NCBI GenBank assembly: GCA_031082125.1
Contig: JAVHLM010000026.1
Coordinates: 61,380 to 118,298 of the forward strand
Length of the DNA stretch: 56,919 nucleotides
Direction of reading: 5' to 3'
From: Candidatus Eremiobacterota bacterium
Lineage (GTDB): Bacteria > Vulcanimicrobiota > CADAWZ01 > Ess09-12
The notes under the pieces are model-generated. The model saw nothing but the letters and a program-made list of their open reading frames with translations, made no database searches and had not been told where the DNA came from. The position numbers and the translations under genes were made by a program. Within the stretch, counting starts at the first letter, position 1. Every line of letters starts with the position of its first letter. This document shows, one piece after another, positions 14,301 through 20,425 of the stretch.

Positions 14301-17300
14301 GAACCGGCGGGGTTCCCCGTCGTGGTGATGGTGCCGCCTGCCGAGGTGATGGCGCCGTAAGCGTTGAGCGTGAGGTTCCCCGAAGTACTGTTCCCGATGG
14401 CGATGTTGCCGCCCGTGTTGTCCACCGTCACGTTGGTATTGGGAGCCCCCGACCCTGTCGTGGAGAGCACATCTGACGTATTGATATTCACCGTTGAGGC
14501 AACGCCGGGGTTGAGGTCCACCGTGGCCTGCCCGTTGTTGGTGATGATGTGGAGATTGTCGAGGTCGTCGGCCTCGGTGACGAAGATCTCCTGGTTATCG
14601 CCCTGGGTCTCCACCGTCATGTTGGTGACCGTCGTCTCGAGGGCGTTCTGCCCGTTGGTGGGGTCGTAGCCGATGCTCCCTGTCTCTGAGGTCGCCGTGA
14701 AGGTCTGGGCAACGATGTTGTTCGAGCCGGCATTGGCGTCGGTGATGTTCCCGTGGGCCTCGAGGGTCACGTAGTTGCTGCTCCCGTCGGTGATGACCTG
14801 GTTCACCTGGATATCGCCGCCTCCCCCTCCGGAAGGGTTGTTGTTCACCACGACGTTGGTGCCCACGGCGCCGAGATCAGTGACGCCGTCATAGGGGGTG
14901 TTGAGCGACACGCCGTCATAGGGCACCGTCACCTCGGTGAGGATGAGGCTGTTTGTTCCCGCAGTGCCTCCGCCGTTGTTGTCCCAGTAAATTCCCGCGG
15001 GGCCGTTGTTGGTGTTCACGGTAAGGGTGGTGATGGCGTTCGACTCGGAGATATAGATGCCCTCGTGGGCAGTCTGGGCGTTGGTGGTGAGGCTCCCGGT
15101 GCTTGTCTCGATGGCGCCCGCCGTTCCTGATGCGCCGATGCTTCCCGTCACCGCGGTGAGGGTGAGGGCTGTTGCTGTCACGTCGTTGCCGCTCCCCGCA
15201 TCATCGTCAAGGATGTCGCCCTGGGCCTGGATGGTGAGGGTGCCGCCGGTGACTTCCTGGATGGAGATATCGCCGCCGGTGGAATTGCCGCTGTTGATGA
15301 AGGTGAGGGTGGGCGTCACCTGTAACGCCCCCGGCGAGTTGAGATCCATCGTCGCGCCGCCCGTGAAGGTGAGGGTGCCGTTGGTGGTGATGTTGGTGAG
15401 GCCCACTTCGCCGTTATTAGTGGATACCGTGAGGTTGTTCACCGTGTTGGCTATCTCGAGAGGGTTGGCAATGGTACCGATATTGAAGGCAGCGGCGGGA
15501 TTGCTGCTGTCCACCGTGAGGGTCGCCGTCCCCGCAGTGATATTCACGGTGGTTTCGATGCTATCGTTGCCGTCCACCATGCTGCCCGCCGCCGTGAGAT
15601 TCAGCGTGCCGGTGCCCACGTTTACATCGTTCACCGTGATGCCGTCGGAGGTGTTCTCGAAGGTCACGTTGGTGTTGCCCCCCGATGCGGCAAGGGCATT
15701 GCTGGTGGTGCCGGCGAAGGTGAGGGACTGGTTGCCGCTGTTGTGCCAGATTATATTCGCGTTGCCGTCGTTGGTGGTGATATAAAGGTTCGAGAGGGCG
15801 TTGGTCTCGTTGATATTGATGGCCTGGGCCGCCGTGGGCGTGCTCACCGTGAGGTTGGTGACGGTGGTAAGAAGCGCGTTGGGGTTTGCGCCGCCCGTTT
15901 CAGCGCCGATGCTCCCCCCCTGGGCCTCGATATCGGCCCAGTAGGCTGAGAGCCCGGTAGCGCCCGCGTCGCTGGACATAAGCACATTCCCTGAGGCGGT
16001 GATGGTGGCCGTCGGAGAGGTGGAGGTGGCCGTGCCCGCCGATACAGTGCCTATGGTGAGATCATTGCCGTCAAAGGGATCTGGACCTGCTCCTGTTACG
16101 GTGATGGTGAGATTGTCTCCTGCAGAGACATTGGCTGCCGTCGTCGTACCGGCTGAGGTGAGACTCACGTTGTTGGTGGCGTTGTTCGCCGAGGCCGTCA
16201 CATTCTGGTAGGTGATGCCGTCAGCCTCGTTGACATAGATGCCGCCGTAGCCCGCCGTGGCCGTGAGGGTGTTCACCGCCGTCTCAAAATTGGTGCCGCT
16301 TGCGCCGATGGAGCCGTTCGTGGCCGTCATCGTGAGCGAGTCGGCCGTCACATTGTTGGAGGAGCCTGCGGCGTGGGTGATATTCCCCTGGGCGGTGAGG
16401 CTGACATCGTTAGTGTTTCCGGCATATACCTGGCTCACTGCGATATTGCCGCCTGTATTATTCACCGTCACGTCGGTGCCCGAAGCGCCCAGGCTCACGC
16501 CTCCGTCGTAAGGGGTGTTAAGGGTGATGCCTCCCGCGACGGTGCCTATGGCGAGGCTGTTGGTCCCCGCCGCGCCGCCGTTGTTGTCCCACGTGACTGA
16601 AGAGGTGCCGTTGTTGGCGGTGAGGTTCACCGAGGTGAGGGCGTTTGACCCGTTGTCCACGTTGATGGCCTGGGCTGCCGTGCTTGTGGTGGCCGTGAGG
16701 GAGTTCACGCTTGTCTCAAGGGCGCCGCCTGCGCCGGTGCCTATCCCCCCGGTGTCGGCCGTCATTGTGAGGTTCACGGCATTTATGTTGTTGGCGCCCG
16801 CGTTGTTGTCGGTGATTGAGCCTGCAGCGTGAAGGGTCACATTGGCATTCCCCACGCTCACCGTGTTGAGGGCAATGTTCCCCGGAGTTGAGGGGGGACC
16901 GGTATTGCCGGTGTTATGGAAATAAACATTGGAATTTATTGTGGTGGCTTCAAGCACTCCCGCGCCGCCGTGGCCGTCAATGCCAAAATAGAGGTTTCCG
17001 GAGAGTGTCGAGGTGATCTGCGCCTGGCCGTCTGCGGTGGTGACGCTGAAGGTGTCAAGGGTGCCGTCGTGGTTCACGAAGGTGTTGCCGGGGCCGGTGC
17101 TCGTCGTGGTGAGGCCCGTGCCCGCCGTCTGGATCTCGCTGCCGCTTGCCCCGATGTTACCCCCCGACGTGAGGGAGATAGCCCCCTGGGCGTTAATGTC
17201 GTAGGCTCCCCCGCTCGCATCATGATAAATATCATGACTTGCACCTGAAGCGGTGATGGACACGTTGTTCCCGGACACTTCACCGAGGTTCACATCATTG

Positions 17301-20170
17301 GCCGTCGTGGTGAAGCTCACGTCGGTGCCCGTGCCGAAGTCGGCGTTCAGGATCTGGGAGGCGTCGTAGCTGAGGTCATTTGGCCCGTCAGCCACGTATG
17401 CCTGCCCGCCTGAAGAGACTGAAATTGAGTTGGTCACGCCCTGGAGATCTATCGCGATGGGGTTGACGGTGAAGCCGTCGTAGCCGATGGCGCCCGAGGA
17501 GATGAGGCTTATAGCGTTCGCCGTGACATTGGTGACGCCTGTATTTCCAGTGATGGCCCCCGAGGCCTGGAGCGTCGCATCGCCGCCCCCCACATTCACC
17601 TGGTTTATCGTCATCGCCCCGCCGGTGTTGTTGAGCGATACATTGGTATCGGTCATATTTGAGTTCACCACGTCAGTGGCGTCGTTGGAGAGGGTGCCGG
17701 CATTGTTCACCACGTTCACGGCGCCGCTGTTGGTGGAGACGTTCACGTTCTGGAGGTGCGTCCCCGTGTCGGTCACGTTGATGGACTGATCAGCGGCGCC
17801 CGTGGTGGCCGTGAGGGTCCCCGGCGTGCCTGCCGTCCCCAGCACCGTGGCGAGAGGCGTTCCCGGTGCGCCGATGGTACCCGTGGTGGCCGTGAGGGTC
17901 GCCGAGTTTGCGGTGACGGTGGTTCCCGGCACGGCGTCATCAAGAATGGAGCCGTTGGCCGTGGCGTTGAGAGAGCTTACCGTGACGCTGTTCGTGCTGT
18001 TGCCCATCGTGAGGTTCGCGGCGGTCCCCGTGTTGGTGACGGTCAGGTTCATGTTCTGGGCGGCAGTGTTGCTCGTCGAGAGGCCGAGGCTCGTCGTGGC
18101 CGTGGGATCCAGATCGCTCAGCGTCACGAGGCTTGTGGCGCCCCCTCCCGAGGTGATGCCCGCCGTCGTGTTGTTGGTGGAGACTGTGAGGTTTGTCGGT
18201 GCCGCCGTGAAATCTGTCTGGATGGTGCTGTTCGCCCCCGTGGTGGTGATGGAGGCCGTATCGGCAGTGATGTTGCCCGTGGCGCCGGCGTTCTGGTTGA
18301 TGTTCCCGCCGGCCTGGAGCGTTACGCTCCCGGCATTATCCACCTGGAGCTTCCCGAGGGTGATATTGTTCCCCGCCTCAAGGGAGATGGTGCCTGTTCC
18401 CGATGTCGCGATGGCGTCGCTCCCGTCTGAGAAGACAATGTTTCCCGAGCCGGCCGACATCTCGAGGTTCACGTTGTTGTTGAGCTGTATCGTGTTGTCG
18501 GAGATATCGTTTATGGTGATGGAGTCGCTCGCCTCGAGGGTGAGCGTGCCGCCGCTGTAAGCTTCCAGCGTCGCCGTGTCAACGGTGCCCACGAGGCCCC
18601 CGTCGGGGGGAAGATCGGCGGCTAAAATGGGGGGCGTCATATTTCCACCGCCCGTTCCGTCAATAATCGTGAGGTACACGGGATCAATGAGAAAAGTCCC
18701 CTGCTCACCCTGAGGAGCCGACGTATCGACGGAGCCCCTGATGAAGGCGTTCTGCCCGCTCACCTCCACGAAGCCTCCGTTCCCCGACGCGCCGCCCATG
18801 GCCTGTATCGAGGCGCCCTGGGCGAAGATCGTGTTCCCCTGCGAGAGGACCTGCACGTTGCCTCCCGAGGAGTTCTGCCCCACGCCGTTGGCCTGGATGG
18901 AGCTTCCGGGGAGAAGCGCCGTCGTCTGCTGCGAATTGAGGAGAACCGACCCGGCGTTCTGGCCCGCAGCGCCGTTGGTCTGTATGGTGCCGGAATTCAT
19001 CAGGATTCCTGACCCATTTGCCACGATCACCTGGGTCCCCTGGCTGGAATTCTGCTGAGGCGCGGCCGTGGGGTAGGGGAGATCGGGGAGCGGGGGAGGC
19101 GTGAGCGCCGTCGGCTCGGTGACCTGCGCCACAGGAGCCTGGGTCACGGGAGCCTGGGCCTCGGGCGCTGTTGTCGTCACCACGGGCGCCTGCGTCTCGG
19201 GCGCCGTAGTCGTCGCCACGGGAGCCTGCGTGGTGACCTCCGGGGCCGATGGATTATCGGGGCGGGTGGGGCTTTCCACGGGGGGAGCCTGGGTGGTGGA
19301 CGCCGTATCGCCCGAGGGCGCCGTCTGCGGCACCTGCGCTGACGGGGTGCTCTGTGCTGAGGGCTGTGAGGGCGCCTGGGGCGTATTCTGCAGCGAGACC
19401 TGGCCGTTATTGCTGGACACCGACGTGGCCGGCGGCGTGGTGGGCTTCAGGACCTGGCTCATCAGGTCCGTCACCGACTCGCTGTCGATCACGACATTCC
19501 CCTGGGGGGTGTCGGTGCTCTGGGGGATCACGAAGTTCACGAGGCCCTGGCCGTCGATGTTGAGATAGGCTTCCGTCGAGGCGCCGAGGGCCACCTTGCC
19601 GAGGTTGGCGATAAGGACGCCTTCATTGTTCACGAGGGGAGCCACGAGGACGATGTAGCCGCCGTCCTTGGCCTTGATGGTACCCTGGTTCACTATGTAC
19701 GAGAGGGGCTTCGAGGGGTCCTGGACAAACTTGTAGTTGCCCTTGAGGAAGTCTTCGTTGCTGATGTTGAGGGTCGTTGCCACGAGGCCCGCCACGTCAA
19801 CGCGCGCCTGGGGCCCGAAGAAGATGCCGTTGGGGTTCACCAGGAATATCTGGCCGTTGGCCTGCAGCGATCCAAGGATGATGGAGGGGTCTATCCCTGT
19901 CACGCGGTTGAGGGCCACGGCGATATCGGAGGGCTGCATGAACTTCACGAGCTCGTTGATGTTGATGCCGAACTTCTGCCACTCGATGATGGCCTGGTTG
20001 GAGAGCTGCGTGATGCTCGTCACCCCTCCCGCCTGGTTGATGATGGCATTTCCTGAGACGACGTTGCCGCCCTGGGGCTCTGCAAAGACCATTAAGGGCG
20101 GCGCGATGAGGCAGAAGGTGAAATTGAAGAGCAGATAGAGTGCGACAATTCTCCTCAGATTGTAAGACAT
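1..20170 (-). CDS. Giant two-partner-secretion exoprotein (FHA-type TpsA), C-terminus outside window
   Basis: This is a very large secreted adhesin-like protein of at least 6,723 codons, exported through TpsB, which is encoded just upstream. The ATG at 20168-20170 has an AAGGAGG site 5 nt before it. Residues 1-30 form a signal peptide ending MVFA. Residues 31 to about 250 form the TPS secretion domain, with the hallmark NPNGI at 112-116. A Pro/Thr/Ala-rich linker lies around 257-360. The rest is beta-helix-type repetition with recurring phrases such as SLTAGG, GAIGASGNEI and GGVYINE. I checked the frame at both ends and near 4.4, 9.4, 12.7 and 16-19 kb; it is open everywhere I looked. The window cuts the protein before its stop, so total length and any C-terminal domain are unknown. 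The passenger is GC-rich, Gly/Ala/Thr/Asn-rich and poor in Cys. The role (adhesion, biofilm, contact with other cells) is inferred from the family only. Confidence 0.93.
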   Translation of the reverse strand, partial: MSYNLRRIVALYLLFNFTFCLIAPPLMVFAEPQGGNVVSGNAIINQAGGVTSITQLSNQAIIEWQKFGININELVKFMQPSDIAVALNRVTGIDPSIILGSLQANGQIFLVNPNGIFFGPQARVDVAGLVATTLNISNEDFLKGNYKFVQDPSKPLSYIVNQGTIKAKDGGYIVLVAPLVNNEGVLIANLGKVALGASTEAYLNIDGQGLVNFVIPQSTDTPQGNVVIDSESVTDLMSQVLKPTTPPATSVSSNNGQVSLQNTPQAPSQPSAQSTPSAQVPQTAPSGDTASTTQAPPVESPTRPDNPSAPEVTTQAPVATTTAPETQAPVVTTTAPEAQAPVTQAPVAQVTEPTALTPPPLPDLPYPTAAPQQNSSQGTQVIVANGSGILMNSGTIQTNGAAGQNAGSVLLNSQQTTALLPGSSIQANGVGQNSSGGNVQVLSQGNTIFAQGASIQAMGGASGNGGFVEVSGQNAFIRGSVDTSAPQGEQGTFLIDPVYLTIIDGTGGGNMTPPILAADLPPDGGLVGTVDTATLEAYSGGTLTLEASDSITINDISDNTIQLNNNVNLEMSAGSGNIVFSDGSDAIATSGTGTISLEAGNNITLGKLQVDNAGSVTLQAGGNINQNAGATGNITADTASITTTGANSTIQTDFTAAPTNLTVSTNNTTAGITSGGGATSLVTLSDLDPTATTSLGLSTSNTAAQNMNLTVTNTGTAANLTMGNSTNSVTVSSLNATANGSILDDAVPGTTVTANSATLTATTGTIGAPGTPLATVLGTAGTPGTLTATTGAADQSINVTDTGTHLQNVNVSTNSGAVNVVNNAGTLSNDATDVVNSNMTDTNVSLNNTGGAMTINQVNVGGGDATLQASGAITGNTGVTNVTANAISLISSGAIGYDGFTVNPIAIDLQGVTNSISVSSGGQAYVADGPNDLSYDASQILNADFGTGTDVSFTTTANDVNLGEVSGNNVSITASGASHDIYHDASGGAYDINAQGAISLTSGGNIGASGSEIQTAGTGLTTTSTGPGNTFVNHDGTLDTFSVTTADGQAQITSTLSGNLYFGIDGHGGAGVLEATTINSNVYFHNTGNTGPPSTPGNIALNTVSVGNANVTLHAAGSITDNNAGANNINAVNLTMTADTGGIGTGAGGALETSVNSLTATTSTAAQAINVDNGSNALTSVNLTANNGTSSVTWDNNGGAAGTNSLAIGTVAGGITLNTPYDGGVSLGASGTDVTVNNTGGNIAVSQVYAGNTNDVSLTAQGNITHAAGSSNNVTADSLTMTATNGSIGASGTNFETAVNTLTATAGYGGIYVNEADGITYQNVTASANNATNNVSLTSAGTTTAANVSAGDNLTITVTGAGPDPFDGNDLTIGTVSAGTATSTSPTATITASGNVLMSSDAGATGLSAYWADIEAQGGSIGAETGGANPNALLTTVTNLTVSTPTAAQAININETNALSNLYITTNDGNANIIWHNSGNQSLTFAGTTSNALAASGGNTNVTFENTSDGITVNDVNVGTGTLNLTAAGSMVDGNDSIETTVNITAGTATLTVDSSNPAAAFNIGTIANPLEIANTVNNLTVSTNNGEVGLTNITTNGTLTFTGGATMDLNSPGALQVTPTLTFINSGNSTGGDISIQEVTGGTLTIQAQGDILDDDAGSGNDVTATALTLTAVTGSIGASGTAGAIETSTGSLTTNAQTAHEGIYISESNAITTLTVNTNNGPAGIYWDNNGGGTAGTNSLILTEVTVPYDGVSLNTPYDGVTDLGAVGTNVVVNNNPSGGGGGDIQVNQVITDGSSNYVTLEAHGNITDANAGSNNIVAQTFTATSETGSIGYDPTNGQNALETTVTNMTVETQGDNQEIFVTEADDLDNLHIITNNGQATVDLNPGVASTVNINTSDVLSTTGSGAPNTNVTVDNTGGNIAIGNSTSGNLTLNAYGAITSAGGTITTTGNPAGSQTDGTLTMNAGVGNSSGLNNGIGTAGAISTDTGVINASATNGGIAINEADAVTYNSITAGHTAGAASNVTLSSGGTATVNSVTAGTSAANDGDIAITATTGNIVLNSTGSANLQSVTDDITLTATAGNIVDQNNSSPTDIVSSGLSLNASGSVGTSGNAIDTSVSTLTGTTGGDMYINQIGAITYGVGGASPAPLQAGGDMVLTSQGPAIATNVISTAGDITINAENGSDIVAGEITASAAGHQITLNAGGSIENDGSSATDVSASNLLLIAGNNIGQHPSTTAGALDINTDTVAAQTTNGSVFLTESENSYTVGTVGIYNGITAGGDSANIRLEAEDTVTLLQPVIASDDQICIFANTGAIINSYGGDVLHSENLGLTAGTTIGASGSELDTDVTNLAATAGSDIWINETDTQTLDGLNISSITCGAVATNGITSTGGVVHLELTPPGSPPPGYDPTIDFEQPVTSTGMCVDANGGDILFTATSPINTTNLYLTGHNIGADADHPYITNTQNLAIDATGTVWLTEQDTAGNGLVIGGLPCGQSGVYANESIFITTTTGTGGTSGVLSIQAPVEAGFGGGANAGSVTLLTNNDAGPGNITSTAAGSITANSGSITLTTSPNAAGQSGYIDLSGAVNATGGAVSLTTGSNADDGHITVSNSVTGTGVTMTTSSTNNGGTVDVNGAVHATGAGGNVSITTDPNAGSGNISSNASGTITSDLGNVAISTSPNGAGQSGTISLAGTISAPNGPVTISSATNAGDGTISMAGATGTTVTVSTSNASTTSNVNINGAVTATGGSVNVTAQSASGSGNTADVTFGAGGSLTATGDNQGVIITAEEDIIDNNGAAVDIINTSTYGYAYLTAGGNIGASGNPVETNVNCLALQNTAAGSMYVEDVGILLGITIITANGDANVVWHNGGATPDNQLTFSGTSADLNTPVGGSYNGAVGTNVYLQNTNGNINVGAGHTLNAGTSTVFLVATGSITDNNGSGTALTAGNAALNAGTGISGDDGSFDTAVTNLATATTAGSLNINDADSITIDKINFNPCFGAAYSLTAVSAAGAGGTATISTSSGDINLNGASLGTTPAVTADMTATVSAAGSIVGDAETANPDVKVNNAGGSATLNAGTGNAGTQALPIETQVPSLSSTSGGTVFVNDSDGLTVSSVSAGGNVGITAGSNGTITVGTVSSPGNTVSLSTGGNIVDGNAGTVNITATNATLQGANVGYNGTTVDAIETDVTSIAAAASSGQVNLTELDTTTNNGITVSQIPSAITGTNVTGISATGAISLTSTPTGAGAIGAITIDSTVNSTNNGNVTINAGSSAGNDDVTFGASGSITVDNSAAGNTITVTSADSIVDNHAGTDITTTAGTATLTATGGNIGTSAAPIDTSIATLNATATNGTVFIYESDPLSITGITAGGNVGIQSGNMTLSGLIQAGGASTVSLYSTGTITDAYAAGTNDIVATNVTLQGTNIGASGNRIEIDATNLATSATSLYVTDTAGGITFDSINTAFNPSTLIEGVNTTGAATVYTNAGGNINLSGSNLGTHAAITSSGNAVTLNASGSIVGDDGNTNPDIVAGTTATLTATSGSVGTSGTHIETQVTNLQVTANNAANGTVYIDEYNSVNITGSGISAGNTVNLTTANSGNVNFNTVNAGISAGTNAVNINAAGSVTDSTASNDITAGTLTITAANAIGAVGSGAIDTTVSALDATATSGGVFINEANALTINNVSSGANVGITAGGTGDMTLSGAINAGGTSIVSLNAGGNIIDNYDGGNNITANNVSLQGGNVGYNGTTVNAIEIDATNLAGSATGGSGFYVDDAAGDITIQSITSAIDGTTAIQGINAAQNVTVNSPGTIYLAGTATNAAVTATSGTATLTAANSIAGVALNNNVDVAGSSANLTATGGSVGTSGNHLSTNLANLQVTATDAANGTVYVDETSGLNITGITAGNTVGVTTASGDINFNGAISAAGQTVNLNAAGSITDSNAGTDITAATANLTAGNAIGTAPPGMNQIETSVDNLNASTSTGGIYIYESNGLNIGGSGTGISAGGDVCIQAEEGDITISQPIDATLNFSNHTVSIGALNLDGLGGDGNIYDGNAAAGADITATNLTLSAYGNIGTDPHPDPPGGDAIDTEVTNIAAQSSNGVVNIHELDAGGDGITIDSLTPACGGSDVVGIQANQAIHLIVDNGNATFNEAAISTGSHILVETTNGSIIDNVTSGTGEAIIAPDLYLTGINIGSEAQPYQTDVTKISIEATGNVYLNEIDTAGNGITIDNVCYGEGIQAGGNITITTSATGVSGSIIVNSDITAGAASQGGTTGSVSLTSGASAGNDDITIGAAITANGSGQGVTITSAEDINDTHGGTDVSGGWASLTANNIGTGANPVETQVTCLSVQGTSSSGSLYVDEADGLSNLSVISPNGAATVNWDNNGAAAGTNQLTLNAGALVANGTNDSGTGTNLYVNNTGATSDITIATPITTNTGVGGNTVFLVAGDPLSPAAGNSISESVAGAAIVAGSAALQAGTISGNGTGGAFDTTIGTLAASTGTLGTTLAVTDTDDLIIGSVAFDTCVPGGDHTLTAVAAATDATVTAGGSLTVNEAVSGGNAAAGAGHVVLTAGTSMDINNSVTAGVNNGAGDVSMTANGGNIDLGGNVTANGDTVNITASNSIVDTDDATHQVTAATANLSATGGSIGASGADNAVDTSVTTLNATANSGNIYINEADSITYNSVTAGGNAVLNSGGAATATSVTAGGAGDVTITTTSGDISLGSVTAAGDTVTLTAAGAITSPGAGTNITAQDAVLSGTSIGASGGTNAVGTDVDTLTATASTGGVYISENNGITISAITANNGTNGAVNVTTSNDGDITTSGAISAGTSASLTAGGTGSIDVNASLTAGTSASLSGGGNITIDAPVSAGTTASVVAGGNVALNGNDTDPTVSAGTTATITATTGSIEGDSDDVKPDISAATANLTAGTTIGATDTLETSVTTLNASTTAGGIKINEANDVTLNSVIAGGNGDITIATTTLSDGTITVGTITADGNTVSITAGGTGSINDDSAATAITASDLHLTANGGHIGATGIGNELETSVANMTATAGNGGVYAANATNITLDNVSAAGGNIAITATGTMTATDVSTTGDNSDISLESSGNMTATHVYTTAGTGSDISLTSTGGALTATTVTTGNGNITLQSSGDADVTTLTAGGDGDISVTSSNGDINISATGLISALGDGVCLTASNGGLTNANGGAAVTASTMGVTTQDSIGASGSHLIVDVANIGAQSTAGGVFITDIDSLHDGFVVVNTPCGVNGVSAAGDVNLQLNGTSPSDFVFNAPVTAGAAGSLTLDNQNDGDITVNDDLSAGNNVTLTTSGGDISVTAGNTVTAGGTGDITVTSGADVTLGGGLTAAGDTVTVTAAGAIASTGTDTNITAATADLTAATGIGSGNALNTTVSSIEAQTATGGITIDQGATDVTLTDVHTTGADSDITITGGGKITATDVHTTNNNSDISLQSAGDMTATHVYTQGSTANIGITSTGGTMTATDVTTASGNITLQSAGQADITTVSAGTAAAGDGNVSITTTSGNVNLDTVSAGADSVTITAGGAGNINDTNAGAVNVTAGTAALNAGGSVGATGAGAIDTTITTLTGSAGTGFYVNESNTLAIGSPATAGNAITSGGAVEITADAGSITLNQAINAGTTNTVSITATAGSISDESGDTNTDIYGSTVTLTALNAIGAAGQSIETAATTLTAGATNGGVFLTDADTVSIGGAGITAGGNVCVQSTSGNITLDQVIDAGANTVSLGAANGTITDGNGDTNNITATSVTFNAQSVGASGNTIEITAANLAATATAGGIYVTDLTGDLTIDSIPAACGAGNVVGVNATGDVTIVTPGSLNLNGASLGTTEAIHSGGTATLTATTGAIVGDDDAPDNKPDIVATTATLTAGTTIGETNALETSVGTLNAATTDGSIWINEANNVTLNNVVAGGNGDITISTVAAGNGTITVGTVTASGNTVSLTAGGTGSIVDDGTAAAITANDVQLSAGGAIGASGNEIDTNVTSLTATAGTGGVYINENDGITINGITANDGTNGAIVLTTGNNGNITADGAISAGTSASLTAGGTGNIDINAALTAGTSASLNAGGNATIDNTVTAGTSVAIDVDGDATLNDAVTAGTTATIDAGGNIALNGPNGTPAVTAGTTATLNAGGSIEGDNDETDTDISAVTLNLTAGTTIGAVNPLETSVGTLNAATTNGGIWINEENDVTLNNVVAGGNGDITISTVAAGNGTITVGTVTASGNTVSLTAGGTGSIVDDGTAAAITANDVQLSAGGAIGASGNEIDTNVTSLTATAGTGGVYINENDGITINGITANDGTNGAIVLTTGNNGNITADGAISAGTSASLTAGGTGNIDINAALTAGTSASLNAGGNATIDNTVTAGTSVAIDVDGDATLNDAVTAGTTATIDAGGNIALNGPNGTPAVTAGTTATLNAGGSIEGDNDETDTDISAVTLNLTAGTTIGAVNPLETSVGTLNAATTNGGIWINEENDVTLNNVVAGGNGDITISTVAAGNGTITVGTVTASGNTVSLTAGGTGSIVDDGTAAAITANDVQLSAGGAIGASGNEIDTNVTSLTATAGTGGVYINENDGITINGITANDGTNGAIVLTTGNNGNITADGAISAGTSASLTAGGTGNIDINAALTAGTSASLNAGGNATIDNTVTAGTSVAIDVDGDATLNDAVTAGTTATLNAGGSIEG
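5050..5870 (-). repeat. Diverged older copy of the tpsA 858-bp module
   Basis: The stretch encodes the same order of motifs as the 858-bp module (the GSIEGD-type phrase, then NEIDTN-like and VYI-NE phrases) but with many substitutions. It is an older member of the repeat family that produced the identical copies at 1-2349. Boundaries are approximate. Confidence 0.6.
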
Positions 20171-20298
20171 AAACCCCTCCTTAGTATGAGCAATGACTGA
20201 AAAAAAAAGATCAAACCGAGAAAATACCACCCGATTAAACAAAAAATCCGAGTTACAATGTTTCTATAGCTTCGCCAGGTTTTTGTGCGACTTATTAT

Positions 20299-20327
20299 AT
20301 TATAATAAATATTAGAGCTTTATTCAA
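20299..20327 (-). promoter_or_regulatory. Sigma70-type promoter for tpsA
   Basis: On the minus strand TTGAAT (-35, 20322-20327) and a perfect TATAAT (-10, 20299-20304) are separated by exactly 17 nt. Transcription would start near 20292, leaving a leader of about 120 nt before the tpsA ATG. The 255-bp spacer between tpsB and tpsA is strikingly AT-rich against the GC-rich genes. This suggests tpsA can be transcribed independently of tpsB. Confidence 0.65.
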
Positions 20328-20425
20328 TACGTAGCGAGAACTAGTTTTATTAATAAATAGAGGAGAATTTGCTCAATTTTTCTCTGGTTATAGAATCTTT
20401 TCCCGGTACCGGGGACCCATGGGGA

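Noticed and set aside
9-19568. Many plus-strand ORFs of 60-280 codons rich in Val, Ala, Pro, Met across 1-20 kb
   Set aside because: They are antisense shadows of the giant minus-strand tpsA frame; the repeat copies give identical shadows and none has a ribosome site.
20402-20424. Palindromes CCCGGTACCGGG and CCCATGGG after the tpsB stop as a terminator
   Set aside because: Perfect palindromes without a loop and no run of T on the minus strand.
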